Shown here piece by piece: positions 1 through 8,870 of a DNA stretch of 64,000 bases. The DNA is taken from positions 279,237-343,236 of the forward strand of contig CAJQUW010007502.1 in the NCBI GenBank assembly GCA_907163375.1, given 5' to 3'. The stretch is from Prostheceraeus crozeri (taxonomy: Eukaryota; Platyhelminthes; Polycladida; Euryleptidae). A model generated the notes under the pieces. It was not told the DNA's origin and did not search any database. It worked only from the letters and a program-made list of their open reading frames with translations. Position 1 is the first letter of the stretch; every line of letters begins with the position of its first letter. A program made the translations under genes and the position numbers.

Positions 1-814
1 ACTAGGAAACACCTGAAAATAGAAATTCATGTTCAATTTCACATTAAGAAGTAACAAGCAAATTAATTTCTTACCTTTCGCAAGTTTTCCACCGCATTAT
101 TGTCTTCGAAACTGACTTTCAGCGGTCGGGGCACCTCACACTGAAATATTTATGAAATATTGATTTAATTTATGCACACGATTACTAACCTGAGTAAATA
201 GAATCTCACATCTTGAACGACCAGTTTCTTCTGCACCAACACCTTGGCTTTCTTCGGTGGGGGCATCACCATGTCCTGAAATGTGTTAACAACAAATTTA
301 TTTTAATCTAAAGGAAGCAGTACTTTTTTGTCAACTGTGAGTCAGTTGTCCGTTCAAGTTAGCATTTAGAATTGACTGCACTTACCTCAAAATCACTCAA
401 AGTCTCATCAATAAATTCTCGAGACTTGGGGACTTTCTTAGGTACTCGGGACTTGGGGGCTTTCTTTGCCTCAGGCTCGTCCACCTGTGAGAGCACGCCT
501 TCAGTCGGCCTTTCCTTGTTAAAAAGCCTCTCCAATTTCTTTTTCTCTGCCTTGGAGGTAAGGTTGATGCCTTTCCGGCCATTCTGTTGGGCACAGGGAG
601 TATGTTTGGCAATGAAGGCCTTTGCTGAGTCGCTGTTTACCTTGTCGTTGCTCCTCTCATATGTCTTGCAGGTTAAACAATAGAGGTATGTGAAATCCTG
701 CTTGAATGTGCAGTCTTTGTGACCACTCTTGTTGGCATGTCGAACAGGTAGTCGGCATGTTTCACAATAGTGGAAGATCAACCGTTGTCGCGCAATACTT
801 TCATGTCGGACCAT
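1..814 (-). CDS. Unrecognised multi-exon gene, Cys/His-rich N-terminus (5' part only)
   Basis: The start is the ATG at 814. Four exons can be read with GT-AG junctions, all in phase 0: 386-814 (143 codons), 210-275, 75-140 and 1-12, after which the gene leaves the window. The N-terminus has paired metal-ligand-like residues (C17, C20, H26, H32, C35, C46, C49, H71, C74), suggesting one or two zinc-binding knuckles. Residues 85-140 are lysine- and proline-rich and look disordered. I do not recognise the family. It is transcribed away from the Polinton terminus at 4304, so it may be a gene of that Polinton (polymerase-side genes are often long) or a host gene lying beside it. Splice signals are directly visible; function is unknown. 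Confidence 0.5.
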
Positions 815-1940
815 TTCTAAACAGGAAAAAAAATTTGATTATAATTTTATCTCTTGTTAAACGAGAACGCATTTAAATACCATCAACAAAGCTCTATTAA
901 GTGCTACTTTCATATTGGAGAAATCTGAGAAAGAAATAAAATTTGAAGTTGAAATTAAAACCGAAACTCGAAAATTAGATATTTATTCGAAAAGGCTTAG
1001 CTCATAAGAAGAGTTGAAATTTGGAAACAGCTGATTTACTATTATTTAATTTCGAAATTAATATAATAGAATGAAAGTGAAATTTCGAAAATTTCAACCA
1101 ATCCTCAATTTGTTTAATTAAACAAGCTTGAATTTCATACATCTGTTAGCAGATGACAGACTGAATATTTAAAATGGATAAAGGCTTTATTTAGGTATCT
1201 TTTTATTTATTTATAAACTGTGAAAATCTTGTTGATTCAAATATACTTACATTTAAACTGATATATTCATGTCTCGCTCAATGACTTAATATAGGATGAA
1301 AAATTTAAAAAAACATGGTTAATAATATAACATAAAGGGTTCCTATCCTAAAACCCAAGCTTCTATATTTAAAGCTATTTGGTTATAAAAACTTAATAAT
1401 GTTCCTACTCCCGAATATCCTATAAAGTAGCACAACATGACAATGAAACTCACTTGAGAATTGTAATAAGAACCGGAGAACGAAGGAACGAAGAACGACG
1501 TCTGCTATGGACACTGAATTATTTGAAAATGAGTGAAAATTCGTTGTGTGCAACTTCTTTATATATGATATTGACAAAGCAACTATGAACAAAGACCTTA
1601 TGAGTTATGACATCACATCCTGGAATTCGTACGGTCAAACAAAATTGATAACTCAAACAAGAAATGGAACAGCTGGTTTATTTTTAACCTTAGAAATGGA
1701 AGTGCCATCATATGTGTTGAAAGATTTCTACATGTAAACAGTAGAGTGAATTCAAAGTAATATGAACTGATGGACTGATATATTATTTGATATACATGTT
1801 ATTATTAATAGTCATATAATGATTCATATTTGAAGATATAAAAACGTGTGGTTTGAATAGAACATTAAAATTTGAATTAAGCGCTAAATTTCGAAAATTC
1901 AAATTTCGCGCCAAAATTCAAATAATCAAATTAAAATTCT
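815..1940. other. AT-rich stretch with no recognisable gene
   Basis: Only short open frames (up to about 70 codons, on both strands at 1383-1737) with no family resemblance. Nothing else is visible apart from poly-A/T tracts and TTCGAAATTT-like oligomers that recur at 1040-1100 and 1880-1920. Confidence 0.6.
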
Positions 1941-2089
1941 AGGGTTAGGGTTAAGGGTTGGGGTTAGGGTTAGGTTTAGGGTTAGGGTTATGTTTAGGGT
2001 TAGCTTTAGGGTTAGGGTTAGGTTTAGGGTTAGGTTTAGGGTTAGGTTTAGGGTTAGGGTTAGGGTTAGGTTTAGGGTTGGGGTTAGGG
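1941..2089 (+). repeat. Telomere-like (TTAGGG / TTTAGGG)n interstitial array
   Basis: About 150 bp of head-to-tail TTAGGG units mixed with TTTAGGG and TTGGGG variants, G-rich on the + strand. It is followed at 2090-2220 by an unusual GC-rich patch containing CGAGTGCGCGAAGCGCCCG and a run of eight C. TTAGGG is the usual metazoan telomere unit. The degeneracy and flanking unique sequence argue for an internal array, not a chromosome end. Confidence 0.9.
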
Positions 2090-2324
2090 AAGCAAGAAGA
2101 GTATCTATGGCACCCGGAACCCATGGGTAAATAAATTTTCGAGTGCGCGAAGCGCCCGAAAAATTTTGAGGCCCCCCCCGCCGTGTATGAAGTGTATGAA
2201 GGTCAAAGGTCAAGGTCAAGTGTAGAGGTTTGTATATTATGGTCATTTTTAGTTGTAAAACTTTAACTTTGAAAATTTGTAAACTTAGTCATTTTTGTAA
2301 AAAAACTTGGAATTTTTTCAAGTT

Positions 2325-2640
2325 GCATACAGATGCATACAACTAGGATGTTTTCATCAAATGGGTACATACAATATATCATTCGAATGCTCTTTTCATG
2401 CTGATTCTAATGGTGTATTGTATGACACAAGTATGAAATATAACTAGAGAGCTACATGTCTTTAAAGAATGGGCTAAAAACTTAGTGAATTTAAAAATCT
2501 AACATTTGTCTGCTTGCATACAGTTGCATACAACTAGGATTTTCCCATCGAATAGGTACATACCTTATATCATTCGAAAGGTCTTTTCATTCTCATTCTT
2601 ATGGTGTCGTGTATGACACATGTATGATATCATCCTGGAC
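2325..2640 (+). repeat. Direct tandem duplication, about 190-bp period
   Basis: The unit beginning GCATACAGATGCATACAACT at 2325 is repeated at 2516 (GCATACAGTTGCATACAACT). Both continue with matching TAGGAT, ATATCATTCGAA, CTTTTCAT and GTATGACACA segments. Two copies are visible with moderate divergence, so the duplication is not recent. Confidence 0.8.
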
Positions 2641-2887
2641 TGCTACAAGCATTTTAAAATTAACAACATAACTGTTTCTTTAAAAGTTATATGTTCCTAT
2701 TTATTTCAAGTTGAAGTCTTCATATTTGATTTTTTGTTTCAATTCAGTTATTGAACATCATTAATTATAGATAGTTATTCCCCTTTCCCATGCAGACCTT
2801 AATTGAAGACCGATTTGTGAAATGATAAAACAAGTCTGTTCATATATACAAATGAATATTAAATGAAGAGATTAAGAAAAAAAAACA

Positions 2888-3355
2888 CTAAATGTCATCA
2901 AGGTAAGGAAAGGGTACAAGTTTTTTCAAGTCCACTTGCACATGGATCCTGGTCTGTTTGGGCGCACAGGGACAGCGACGTGGTGTGTCAAGGTCGATGA
3001 CCGAAAATTCGAGAGCGGTTGTGAGGTTCCGCTCGTTCGGCTCCATTCGCATGAAGACCCGTTTCGTGTGGTACTTTTTCGGGGCGTTCTTCACTTTGAC
3101 AGTGACCCGTCCATAAAGTGGCGTTCGCATGGACTTCTTATTCATGTGACGCATCGTCTCGATTGATACGTCACTATCCTCACCATCATCACTCGAGTAG
3201 TCGGGCGATGCAGGGGCTTGGGTGAACACCACCGGCTCGTTTGGTGTTCTCGATCGCTCCATCGGAGATTGGGGAGGTGTATTGGTACGTTCCACTGGCG
3301 AAGTGGTACGATCAGCAGTACCGTTCTCAACTGCGGCTTCCTGTTTGCGATCCAT
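2888..3355 (-). CDS. Unrecognised 155-residue protein of the Polinton B end
   Basis: ATG at 3355, stop at 2888-2890. The first 65 residues are Ser/Thr/Pro/Glu-rich with several SPxE/TPxx repeats and an acidic run (DDGEDSD); residues 70-100 are basic; the C-terminal part has a short CPC motif and ends in hydrophobic residues. I do not recognise it. A TATA box (3437-3444, minus sense) lies about 80 bp upstream of the start, and the gene shares its promoter region with the divergent gene at 3578. The compositional layout, disordered acidic then basic, would fit a small virion-core or regulatory protein, but that is inference. Confidence 0.55.
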   Translation of the reverse strand: MDRKQEAAVENGTADRTTSPVERTNTPPQSPMERSRTPNEPVVFTQAPASPDYSSDDGEDSDVSIETMRHMNKKSMRTPLYGRVTVKVKNAPKKYHTKRVFMRMEPNERNLTTALEFSVIDLDTPRRCPCAPKQTRIHVQVDLKKLVPFPYLDDI

Positions 3356-3577
3356 TATGACTTGTAGATTTAAAATAATTGTAACTTGTAAACGTGAGGA
3401 TTAGAACCTTTGATAAGAATTGGTACAAACCTCGGACTTATATACTTTTTAAACAAAGGAAATCCTAACAGCCAATCAGAGAGGTACCGAACTTCCCTAA
3501 AGAATATATAACTATATAAAGGATGTCATTGTTCCAAACTGTTAAGTACTTATCCTCAACGTTCCATAACAAGAAGC
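3356..3577. promoter_or_regulatory. Divergent promoter with two TATA boxes and a CCAAT box
   Basis: The + strand TATATAAAGG at 3513-3522 precedes the ATG at 3578. The minus-sense TATATAAG at 3437-3444 precedes the ATG at 3355. CCAAT sits between them at 3472-3476 (GCCAATCAGA). This is a compact bidirectional promoter of the kind seen in virus-like elements, and its TATA sequence resembles those in Polinton A (54981 and 56240). Confidence 0.6.
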
Positions 3578-3868
3578 ATGTCCTCAAAACCACTATTTTA
3601 TTTTCAAAATGACAGCCAAGTCATTATGGGAGGTCAGTTGGATATGACCGTGCATCTCTGTTGCGGCTGCAAAGTGGCCCTGTGGAAAACCTTGACTGTG
3701 TCAGCACTTCAAAGGCGGAATGGACTACCAGTGAAGTGTCCGGTACACGAGTGCGATCATGACTTTAGCAACAATAAAACATTTCATGAATGGTGTGATG
3801 ACTTCCTAAAGATCATGGAGTCGCCTGAGGGACGTGATCTGCACCCATCATTTATTTTTCATGCTTAA
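3578..3868 (+). CDS. Unrecognised 96-residue Cys/His-rich protein of the Polinton B end
   Basis: ATG at 3578, stop ending 3868, with a TATA box 56 bp upstream. Candidate metal ligands are C28, C29, C31, C54, H57, C59, H61, H69 and C72, consistent with a small zinc-binding fold. It is transcribed toward the Polinton end, which starts about 140 bp downstream (4006). No family was recognised; a DNA- or RNA-binding accessory protein is one possibility. A poly(A)-like signal (AATTAAA) is not obvious immediately after the stop. Confidence 0.55.
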   Translation: MSSKPLFYFQNDSQVIMGGQLDMTVHLCCGCKVALWKTLTVSALQRRNGLPVKCPVHECDHDFSNNKTFHEWCDDFLKIMESPEGRDLHPSFIFHA

Positions 3869-4005
3869 ATTAAACTTACATTGTAAATCTCTTGTCTTTT
3901 TCACTTTAAACTTAGTTCTGGAATTGGTTTTCTTATTGGGGAGCAACTAAATCATAACTGCACATTAAAGTTTCACATCTAAATAGTGCTACATTTAAAA
4001 TAATT

Positions 4006-4304
4006 GTCACAATAGTCGCAATTGAGCAAACCCATTCAAAGCAAACAACGGACGTCTATCGGTGCGTACCCAAGTGCTCAGAACCAAACCACACAAGTTC
4101 GATCATAGACGTTCCGAAACACAGTGTACTCAACCGATTGTACCAAACACATGTACCTATCCAGTAAAACAGATCTCATACTTGTTCCTATTCATAACAC
4201 TGAATTATACATGTTCCTATCCATGTACCTATTGATAACACTAAATTATACATGTACCCATCCATGTACCCATCCGTCGCAAGTAGGGCACAGTTTTCAC
4301 TACT
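4006..4304 (-). repeat. Polinton B terminal inverted repeat
   Basis: About 299 bp match the terminus of Polinton A (53941-54330) in the opposite orientation. From the outer end it has the AGTAGTGAAAACTG tip, a short array of GGTACATG-containing units, then a long nearly identical stretch including TGTTTCGGAACGTCTATGAT. This copy has fewer array units than the 390-bp copy at 53941, so the length difference is tandem-unit number. Confidence 0.85.
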
Positions 4305-4400
4305 ACCGACCAGTCGTCCGAAGATCAGTCGTACGAAGTTAAGGCGTTGAAATATAAGCTAGGCTCATAAAGGGAAAATATGAGGAGCACGACTATTTAA

Positions 4401-6968
4401 CACTAGAAGCGCCGATTTATGGAAACCCCGTGAAACGCCGATTGAGTCAAATTTGACTCCTTTGATATTTTGGATTATTTTTACTGCGTAATATCATTAT
4501 TCTTATGCGCTATACACAAGAGAGATATTTTTCTTTATCTGTTTAATATTAATTTTAATTAAGTATTTAATTTTCATGATGAAGGCCAATTTTAAGAATT
4601 TGAATATTCTCTGCCACCTTGATTACTATAGAAGCTCTCGAAAATAGATTCAGTCTAATGTTCATCTTCGAGGAGTACAAAGGAAAAACGATAGAATCAT
4701 GAATAAGTTTTTATCATAACACGTTAATAGTGTGTAGTTTCATAGTTAGAACACTCTTGTAGCTAAGAAGGATAAAAAAAACAGCAAAAAGGGATTAATG
4801 ACGATTACATAATGCAAGTACGTACTTGGTTGACGAAGCAGTGCATGTACCACAAATTAACTTTTGACAGATTGAACAAATAGTTGAAGTCATATTTTTG
4901 CAATCATCAGATGAGCAATGTTTTCTCTTACTCAAAACTGGTGTTGGTAGGCCTACTACAGATGGTCTCGCCATAGCCAAATGATCTTCGGAAGAGTATG
5001 TTTCATCACCGTGAGACGTTACTCCAATCAGCTCCGATATGAGTTCAAATAAGAATGCCCGCCGACTAATAGTAGAACCAGTCACCTTTTTATAAACAAC
5101 CCAGCTATTGATGCCCGCCATGTCCAGCATATTACACCAAATAGCCATTGGCCAACGGCGACAAGGTGTTTTGGTGGAATAGAGTCGAGTCATCTGATCA
5201 ACTACATCAACCCCACATTTATTTGCATTATAATACGATATGATTTCTGGCTTTTGCTTATCATCAGTACCAGTGACAGGTTGGTTATGCATGGATGACA
5301 TTACCAGAACATTTTTGTCTTTCTTGCATTGGTATGATACTACCAATACTTTAGGATTCGTACAAAAGAAAAATTCTGATTGATACAAATTTTTCTTTTT
5401 TCTCATTCTATCACAAACTCCAACTCTGTTACTCCTCAATGTGCCGACATAACTTATCCCTTTAGAGTATAATTTCTGTGCTAGGTTCACAGAAGTGAAA
5501 AAGTTATCACCAGTTATGTTGTAGCCTTGTCCAATGCCTGATTTTTCAACGAGTTCCAAGACGACCTTAGTCGCAAGATCTCTGGTAACGCTACCCGATG
5601 GATCTTTGCCGAGATAAGGAATTTGAGCTACGATATACTTTGAGCTGACTTCGACTAGTGTCCAGAACTTCACACCGTATTTGTCTGGTTTTTGTGGCAT
5701 AAACGTGATCCATTTACATCTACTTTTTAGTGGTAGAAGCTGTTCGTCTACTGTTAGACTGCTTTCAGGTGTGTATTTAGTAGCACAATTGGAAGTAAAG
5801 CGTTCGTAAATTTCACGAATATGCGTAAAACGATCAGAAGAACGCTGCGACCTACTTGACTTTTGATCGAAGCGAAGTACTTTTGATAAAAACCGAAATT
5901 TTGAACGTGGCATAGTGTCCTTGAAAATTTGAATACCGTACTGCTTACTCCACAAAAAGTCCCTTGGAATATGACGACCATACAAACCTCGAGCGTATTG
6001 CAAAGCAATGAACTTCTTCAAATCGTCTGATGTTATTTCTGGTGTCCGACCAGACCGATTGGCATTAGTGTAGGTCACAACTTTCTCCATAATTGATGAG
6101 TCGATCATTTCTTCCCAGGCATCAGAAACAGTAGAGACGCGAGCACGAACAAAGTTTTTTACACCAGGTTGTCTACGAAGAATATTTTGATGACTAAATC
6201 GGCCAGATGTTGATGATCCTTGCGAGGTTAGATGCCACAGAACACCACTTCGAGACTTCAAGCTGTCCCCCGATGCTCCACTTTCTACTGTCACAGAACT
6301 TGTTGGTAAATCAGATGATACACTGATATTCACTGAATCCATCTCATCAATATGGTCGACAACGTCGAATAATACATCTCCATCAGGGTGGTCACTTTCG
6401 TCGGAGTCATTATCGTTGTCGCTTCCAGAATCAGTTGAATCGATGTCCATCATTCTCTTTAGCGCTTCCTCTGCTGCATACCTTCGTCTTGACATCGTGA
6501 ACAATATTGTCAAACTGACAGAGCCTCAACGGCGACGGTGTAAAAATCGAACTGCAGATAGCTAAGATATCATTGCAACTGCTTTTCACATGACTCACAG
6601 AACAACTAAGTCTAGCAGCAGTCAATATCAGGCAATAGATATCCGCTGCAGCAACATAAGAAACACTGTCTCTGCTTCGATGACGTTATTATAACATAGC
6701 ATTCTAAAGATAGTTAGAATTTGAAGGACAACATGCAGTGTACGTGATTTTACAATGAGTCAATTTTGACTCATTCGGACTTTCTTGAGTAAATATTTCA
6801 TTTGCCATGAATTATGCTTGCACATGAGAATATTTCAATGGTTTTTCAAAATATAGCAAAAATAAAGAAAAGTCAAAAAGAATAAAGCCATAGATCGGTG
6901 CCTTTAATAAAAAAAACTGAAGTTGAAAGTCAAAATGAGTCAAAATTGACTCATCGGCGCTTCTAGTG
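4401..6968 (-). mobile_element. Complete piggyBac element
   Basis: TTAA flanks are at 4397-4400 and 6969-6972. The 15-bp perfect termini CACTAGAAGCGCCGA are at 4401-4415 and, inverted, 6954-6968. The 2568-bp element holds one uninterrupted transposase frame. Subterminal palindromes (GAGTCAAATTTGACTC at 4444-4459; TGAGTCAATTTTGACTCA at 6756-6773; a near-identical copy at 6936-6953) sit at both ends. Intact frame, perfect ends and intact TTAA flanks suggest recent activity. Confidence 0.95.
4795..6495 (-). CDS. piggyBac transposase
   Basis: The enzyme cuts and pastes its element at TTAA sites in the nucleus, using a DDE/D RNase H-like fold. I chose ATG 6495 (MSRRRY) because the extra upstream codons in this frame begin with a non-ATG codon; the product is 566 residues, normal for the family. 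Order: an acidic Ser/Asp-rich N-terminal tail (to about residue 45), the DDE_Tnp_1_7 core with D250 (TVDEQLLPLK), D330 (TGDNFF) and D430 (KCGVDVVDQM), then a C-terminal cysteine-rich domain (about 525-562, CSSDDC...CSICQKLICGTC) that in this family binds the element ends. No stop or frameshift is present. It could be catalytically active, although that is inference. Confidence 0.95.
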   Translation of the reverse strand: MSRRRYAAEEALKRMMDIDSTDSGSDNDNDSDESDHPDGDVLFDVVDHIDEMDSVNISVSSDLPTSSVTVESGASGDSLKSRSGVLWHLTSQGSSTSGRFSHQNILRRQPGVKNFVRARVSTVSDAWEEMIDSSIMEKVVTYTNANRSGRTPEITSDDLKKFIALQYARGLYGRHIPRDFLWSKQYGIQIFKDTMPRSKFRFLSKVLRFDQKSSRSQRSSDRFTHIREIYERFTSNCATKYTPESSLTVDEQLLPLKSRCKWITFMPQKPDKYGVKFWTLVEVSSKYIVAQIPYLGKDPSGSVTRDLATKVVLELVEKSGIGQGYNITGDNFFTSVNLAQKLYSKGISYVGTLRSNRVGVCDRMRKKKNLYQSEFFFCTNPKVLVVSYQCKKDKNVLVMSSMHNQPVTGTDDKQKPEIISYYNANKCGVDVVDQMTRLYSTKTPCRRWPMAIWCNMLDMAGINSWVVYKKVTGSTISRRAFLFELISELIGVTSHGDETYSSEDHLAMARPSVVGLPTPVLSKRKHCSSDDCKNMTSTICSICQKLICGTCTASSTKYVLALCNRH

Positions 6969-7269
6969 TTAAGCAGCCCCTAAATTTGAAACATGACTCA
7001 AAAATGACTTAAGAGATAGTGGAAAATTCGTTGCAGAGTATTTATGCCTTCGAATTACGATCATAAGCAGTTCTATCTCATTTAGTTGCAGAATTTTTAA
7101 TTAAATGAATTAGTAATTATATAGAGCATAGACCGAAGTGTTCATACGAATATTATGTCAAAGGAACCCTTTCATAGTTGCATTGGAGAGCTCATCAAAT
7201 GTGTAGCAAATATTGTATTGTATGCATATGAGACAATTCCATTTAATATTCCATGCATTGTGACGAACC
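6969..7269. other. Gene-free spacer between piggyBac and LINE
   Basis: About 300 bp of AT-rich sequence. Apart from the right TTAA flank of the piggyBac element, I see nothing recognisable. Confidence 0.6.
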
Positions 7270-8388
7270 GGGACAAATAGAAATAGAAATATATTTTCCA
7301 CCAATACACAATCTGTAAAAGGATCGTTACATTTACATATGCTCGTAGATAAATACAGATATATACATTTATTACTTTTACAAAATACTAAATATAATAC
7401 AAATACAGATAAATGTAGAGGTGGGCGGGGCCAGAGCACTGTGGGACAGTAGGAACCTAGCCCCGCTAACAAAAGTTCAGATTAAAATTACTCACACATC
7501 AAAATCATTTACATTATACATATAAACATATATACTAGATACTCTCACACAAGGTATGTACAGCCAAACAACAGGTCAGTGATCGTCATACAAGATACAT
7601 ACATGAAAGTCCACACACATATACTTACAAATCACATACTTGGGCTATTATATGCCAATGTCCGGGATACAATATCAGGGTTGGAATAACATTTGATATT
7701 TTCCATTCGCACACTATCATCTCTCTTAGTTACCTCAGATATTGCAACTTTCGTTTCTGTTAGTATTTGCTGACTAGTATTTGTTTAAGCTTTTTTTGGA
7801 ACTTATCATATTCTCTTATTTCTTTAATGCTACGAGGAAGTGAATTCCATTCATTCGCTGAGGCAAAGTCAATACTACGTTGCCCTAAGCTTGTCCTATG
7901 AAATGGTATCCGGAGGTTAACTTTATTTCTTAATGAGCTGCCACTCTGGGGTTTGTGGATGTTTCCAAGAAGATGCTGTAGATCATCGACCTCATAAATC
8001 ATCTTATGGCAGAGACTCAGCATTTTGTAGCGATACATATCGCTGACCGTTCATATTCTATGTTTCGTCATGTGTGAATCTACTTCATTGGTCTTAACTC
8101 TAAATATAACCTTAAGTAATCTCCTTTGAAGTTTTTCTAGTTTAATTATGTTACTTCGTTTTCCTTGGTGAAAGATAAGAATGCAATAGTTTAATATACT
8201 CGTACAATGTATATTGGCAAAATATATCTTTAATAGACATTCTAGTGGAAGGCATCGTCTTAAGTTGTAAAATATAGGTAAGAATTTTCTTAATTTGGTA
8301 TTAGTATCGTATTTGCATGTGAAGTGAAACTCAAATTCATGTCTATATGTACACCCAATAGTTTTAAGCAATTTACTCTATTAATCTT
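7270..8388 (-). mobile_element. LINE, 3' half (RT C-terminus and 3' UTR)
   Basis: Minus-strand coding at 8388-8051 and 8038-7760 reads as the C-terminal part of a CR1/L2/jockey-type reverse transcriptase. It has a KLLGVHID block, then LRRCLPLECLLKIYFANIHC and LNYCILI, and finally the RTSLGQRSIDFASANEWNSLP block that ends such proteins. At least one frameshift lies between KLLGVHID and the LRRCLPL part, and there is a stop region near 8045, so this LINE is dead. Downstream (7750-7270) is a 3' UTR with a GC-rich block near 7425-7470 and a short simple-repeat tail. The upstream half of the same LINE is at 19273-20090, displaced by the 10.9-kb insertion. Confidence 0.8.
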
Positions 8389-8469
8389 CCCGAGTAAAAA
8401 AATTATGTTTTGCTTGCTAAGCGTCATGGCACGCGCGCGGTAAACTTAGTAGGCGACATAATATAACCC

Positions 8470-8660
8470 AAAACCACGATATGCCTACTAGGCACATATC
8501 AAGCACCTACTAAATTGATTAAGCAAAGCATGATTACCATATGCCTAGTAGGCCCATATCAAGCGCCTACTAAATTGATTAGGCAAAGTTTGCTATGGCA
8601 TGATTACCATATGCCTACTGGGCACATCAAGCACCTACTAAATTGGCTAAGCAAGGAATA
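8470..8660 (+). repeat. Left subterminal tandem repeats of the 10.9-kb element
   Basis: Three units of 60-70 bp begin at ATGCCTAC near 8481, 8541 and 8611. Each contains ATGCCTACTAGGC-like, CACCTACTAAATTG and TAAGCAAAG-like words. The GCCTAGTAGGC core is palindromic. Words such as ACTAGGCA and TAAGCAAA recur in the right-end array, as expected for transposase-binding sites. Confidence 0.8.
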
Positions 8661-8870
8661 TTTTTTTCTGTTCTTATCAAGCGTCATCAGCTTGAAGGAC
8701 TTCTCACGGCGTTAAATGATCAGACAAGGTTTCCTAAGCGGCATAATAATTTTGAACAGCTAATAAGCTCTTGCTGCTTTAATTGCTTGATTCGTTTGAA
8801 ATGAGGCAGATTAGTAGATATACAGGGTGCGAGAAAAGTCTTTGCGGATTTTTGATAACTTTATATTTAG

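Larger units (their letters stand above)
1..4304 (-). mobile_element. Polinton copy B, right-hand end (inner extent uncertain)
   Basis: The outer end is at 4304. The reverse strand starts AGTAGTGAAAACTGTGCCC, which matches the Polinton terminus at 53941. The interior therefore lies to the left and runs at least to the promoter and genes at 2888-3868, possibly beyond position 1. The six bases outside the end are ACCGAC, the candidate target-site copy (Polintons usually duplicate 6 bp); the other flank is outside the window. The genes in this end do not resemble those next to the 53941 terminus, so it is probably the opposite end of the same element type. Family assignment rests on the shared terminal repeat; the left limit is not supported by sequence. 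Confidence 0.6.

Noticed and set aside
1926-2246. 106-codon minus frame of Leu/Thr/Asn/Pro repeats
   Set aside because: It is the translation of the telomere-like array and not a gene.
8440-8660. CRISPR-like array (regular repeats with spacers)
   Set aside because: Units are contiguous, diverged tandem repeats without unique spacers, in a eukaryotic context.
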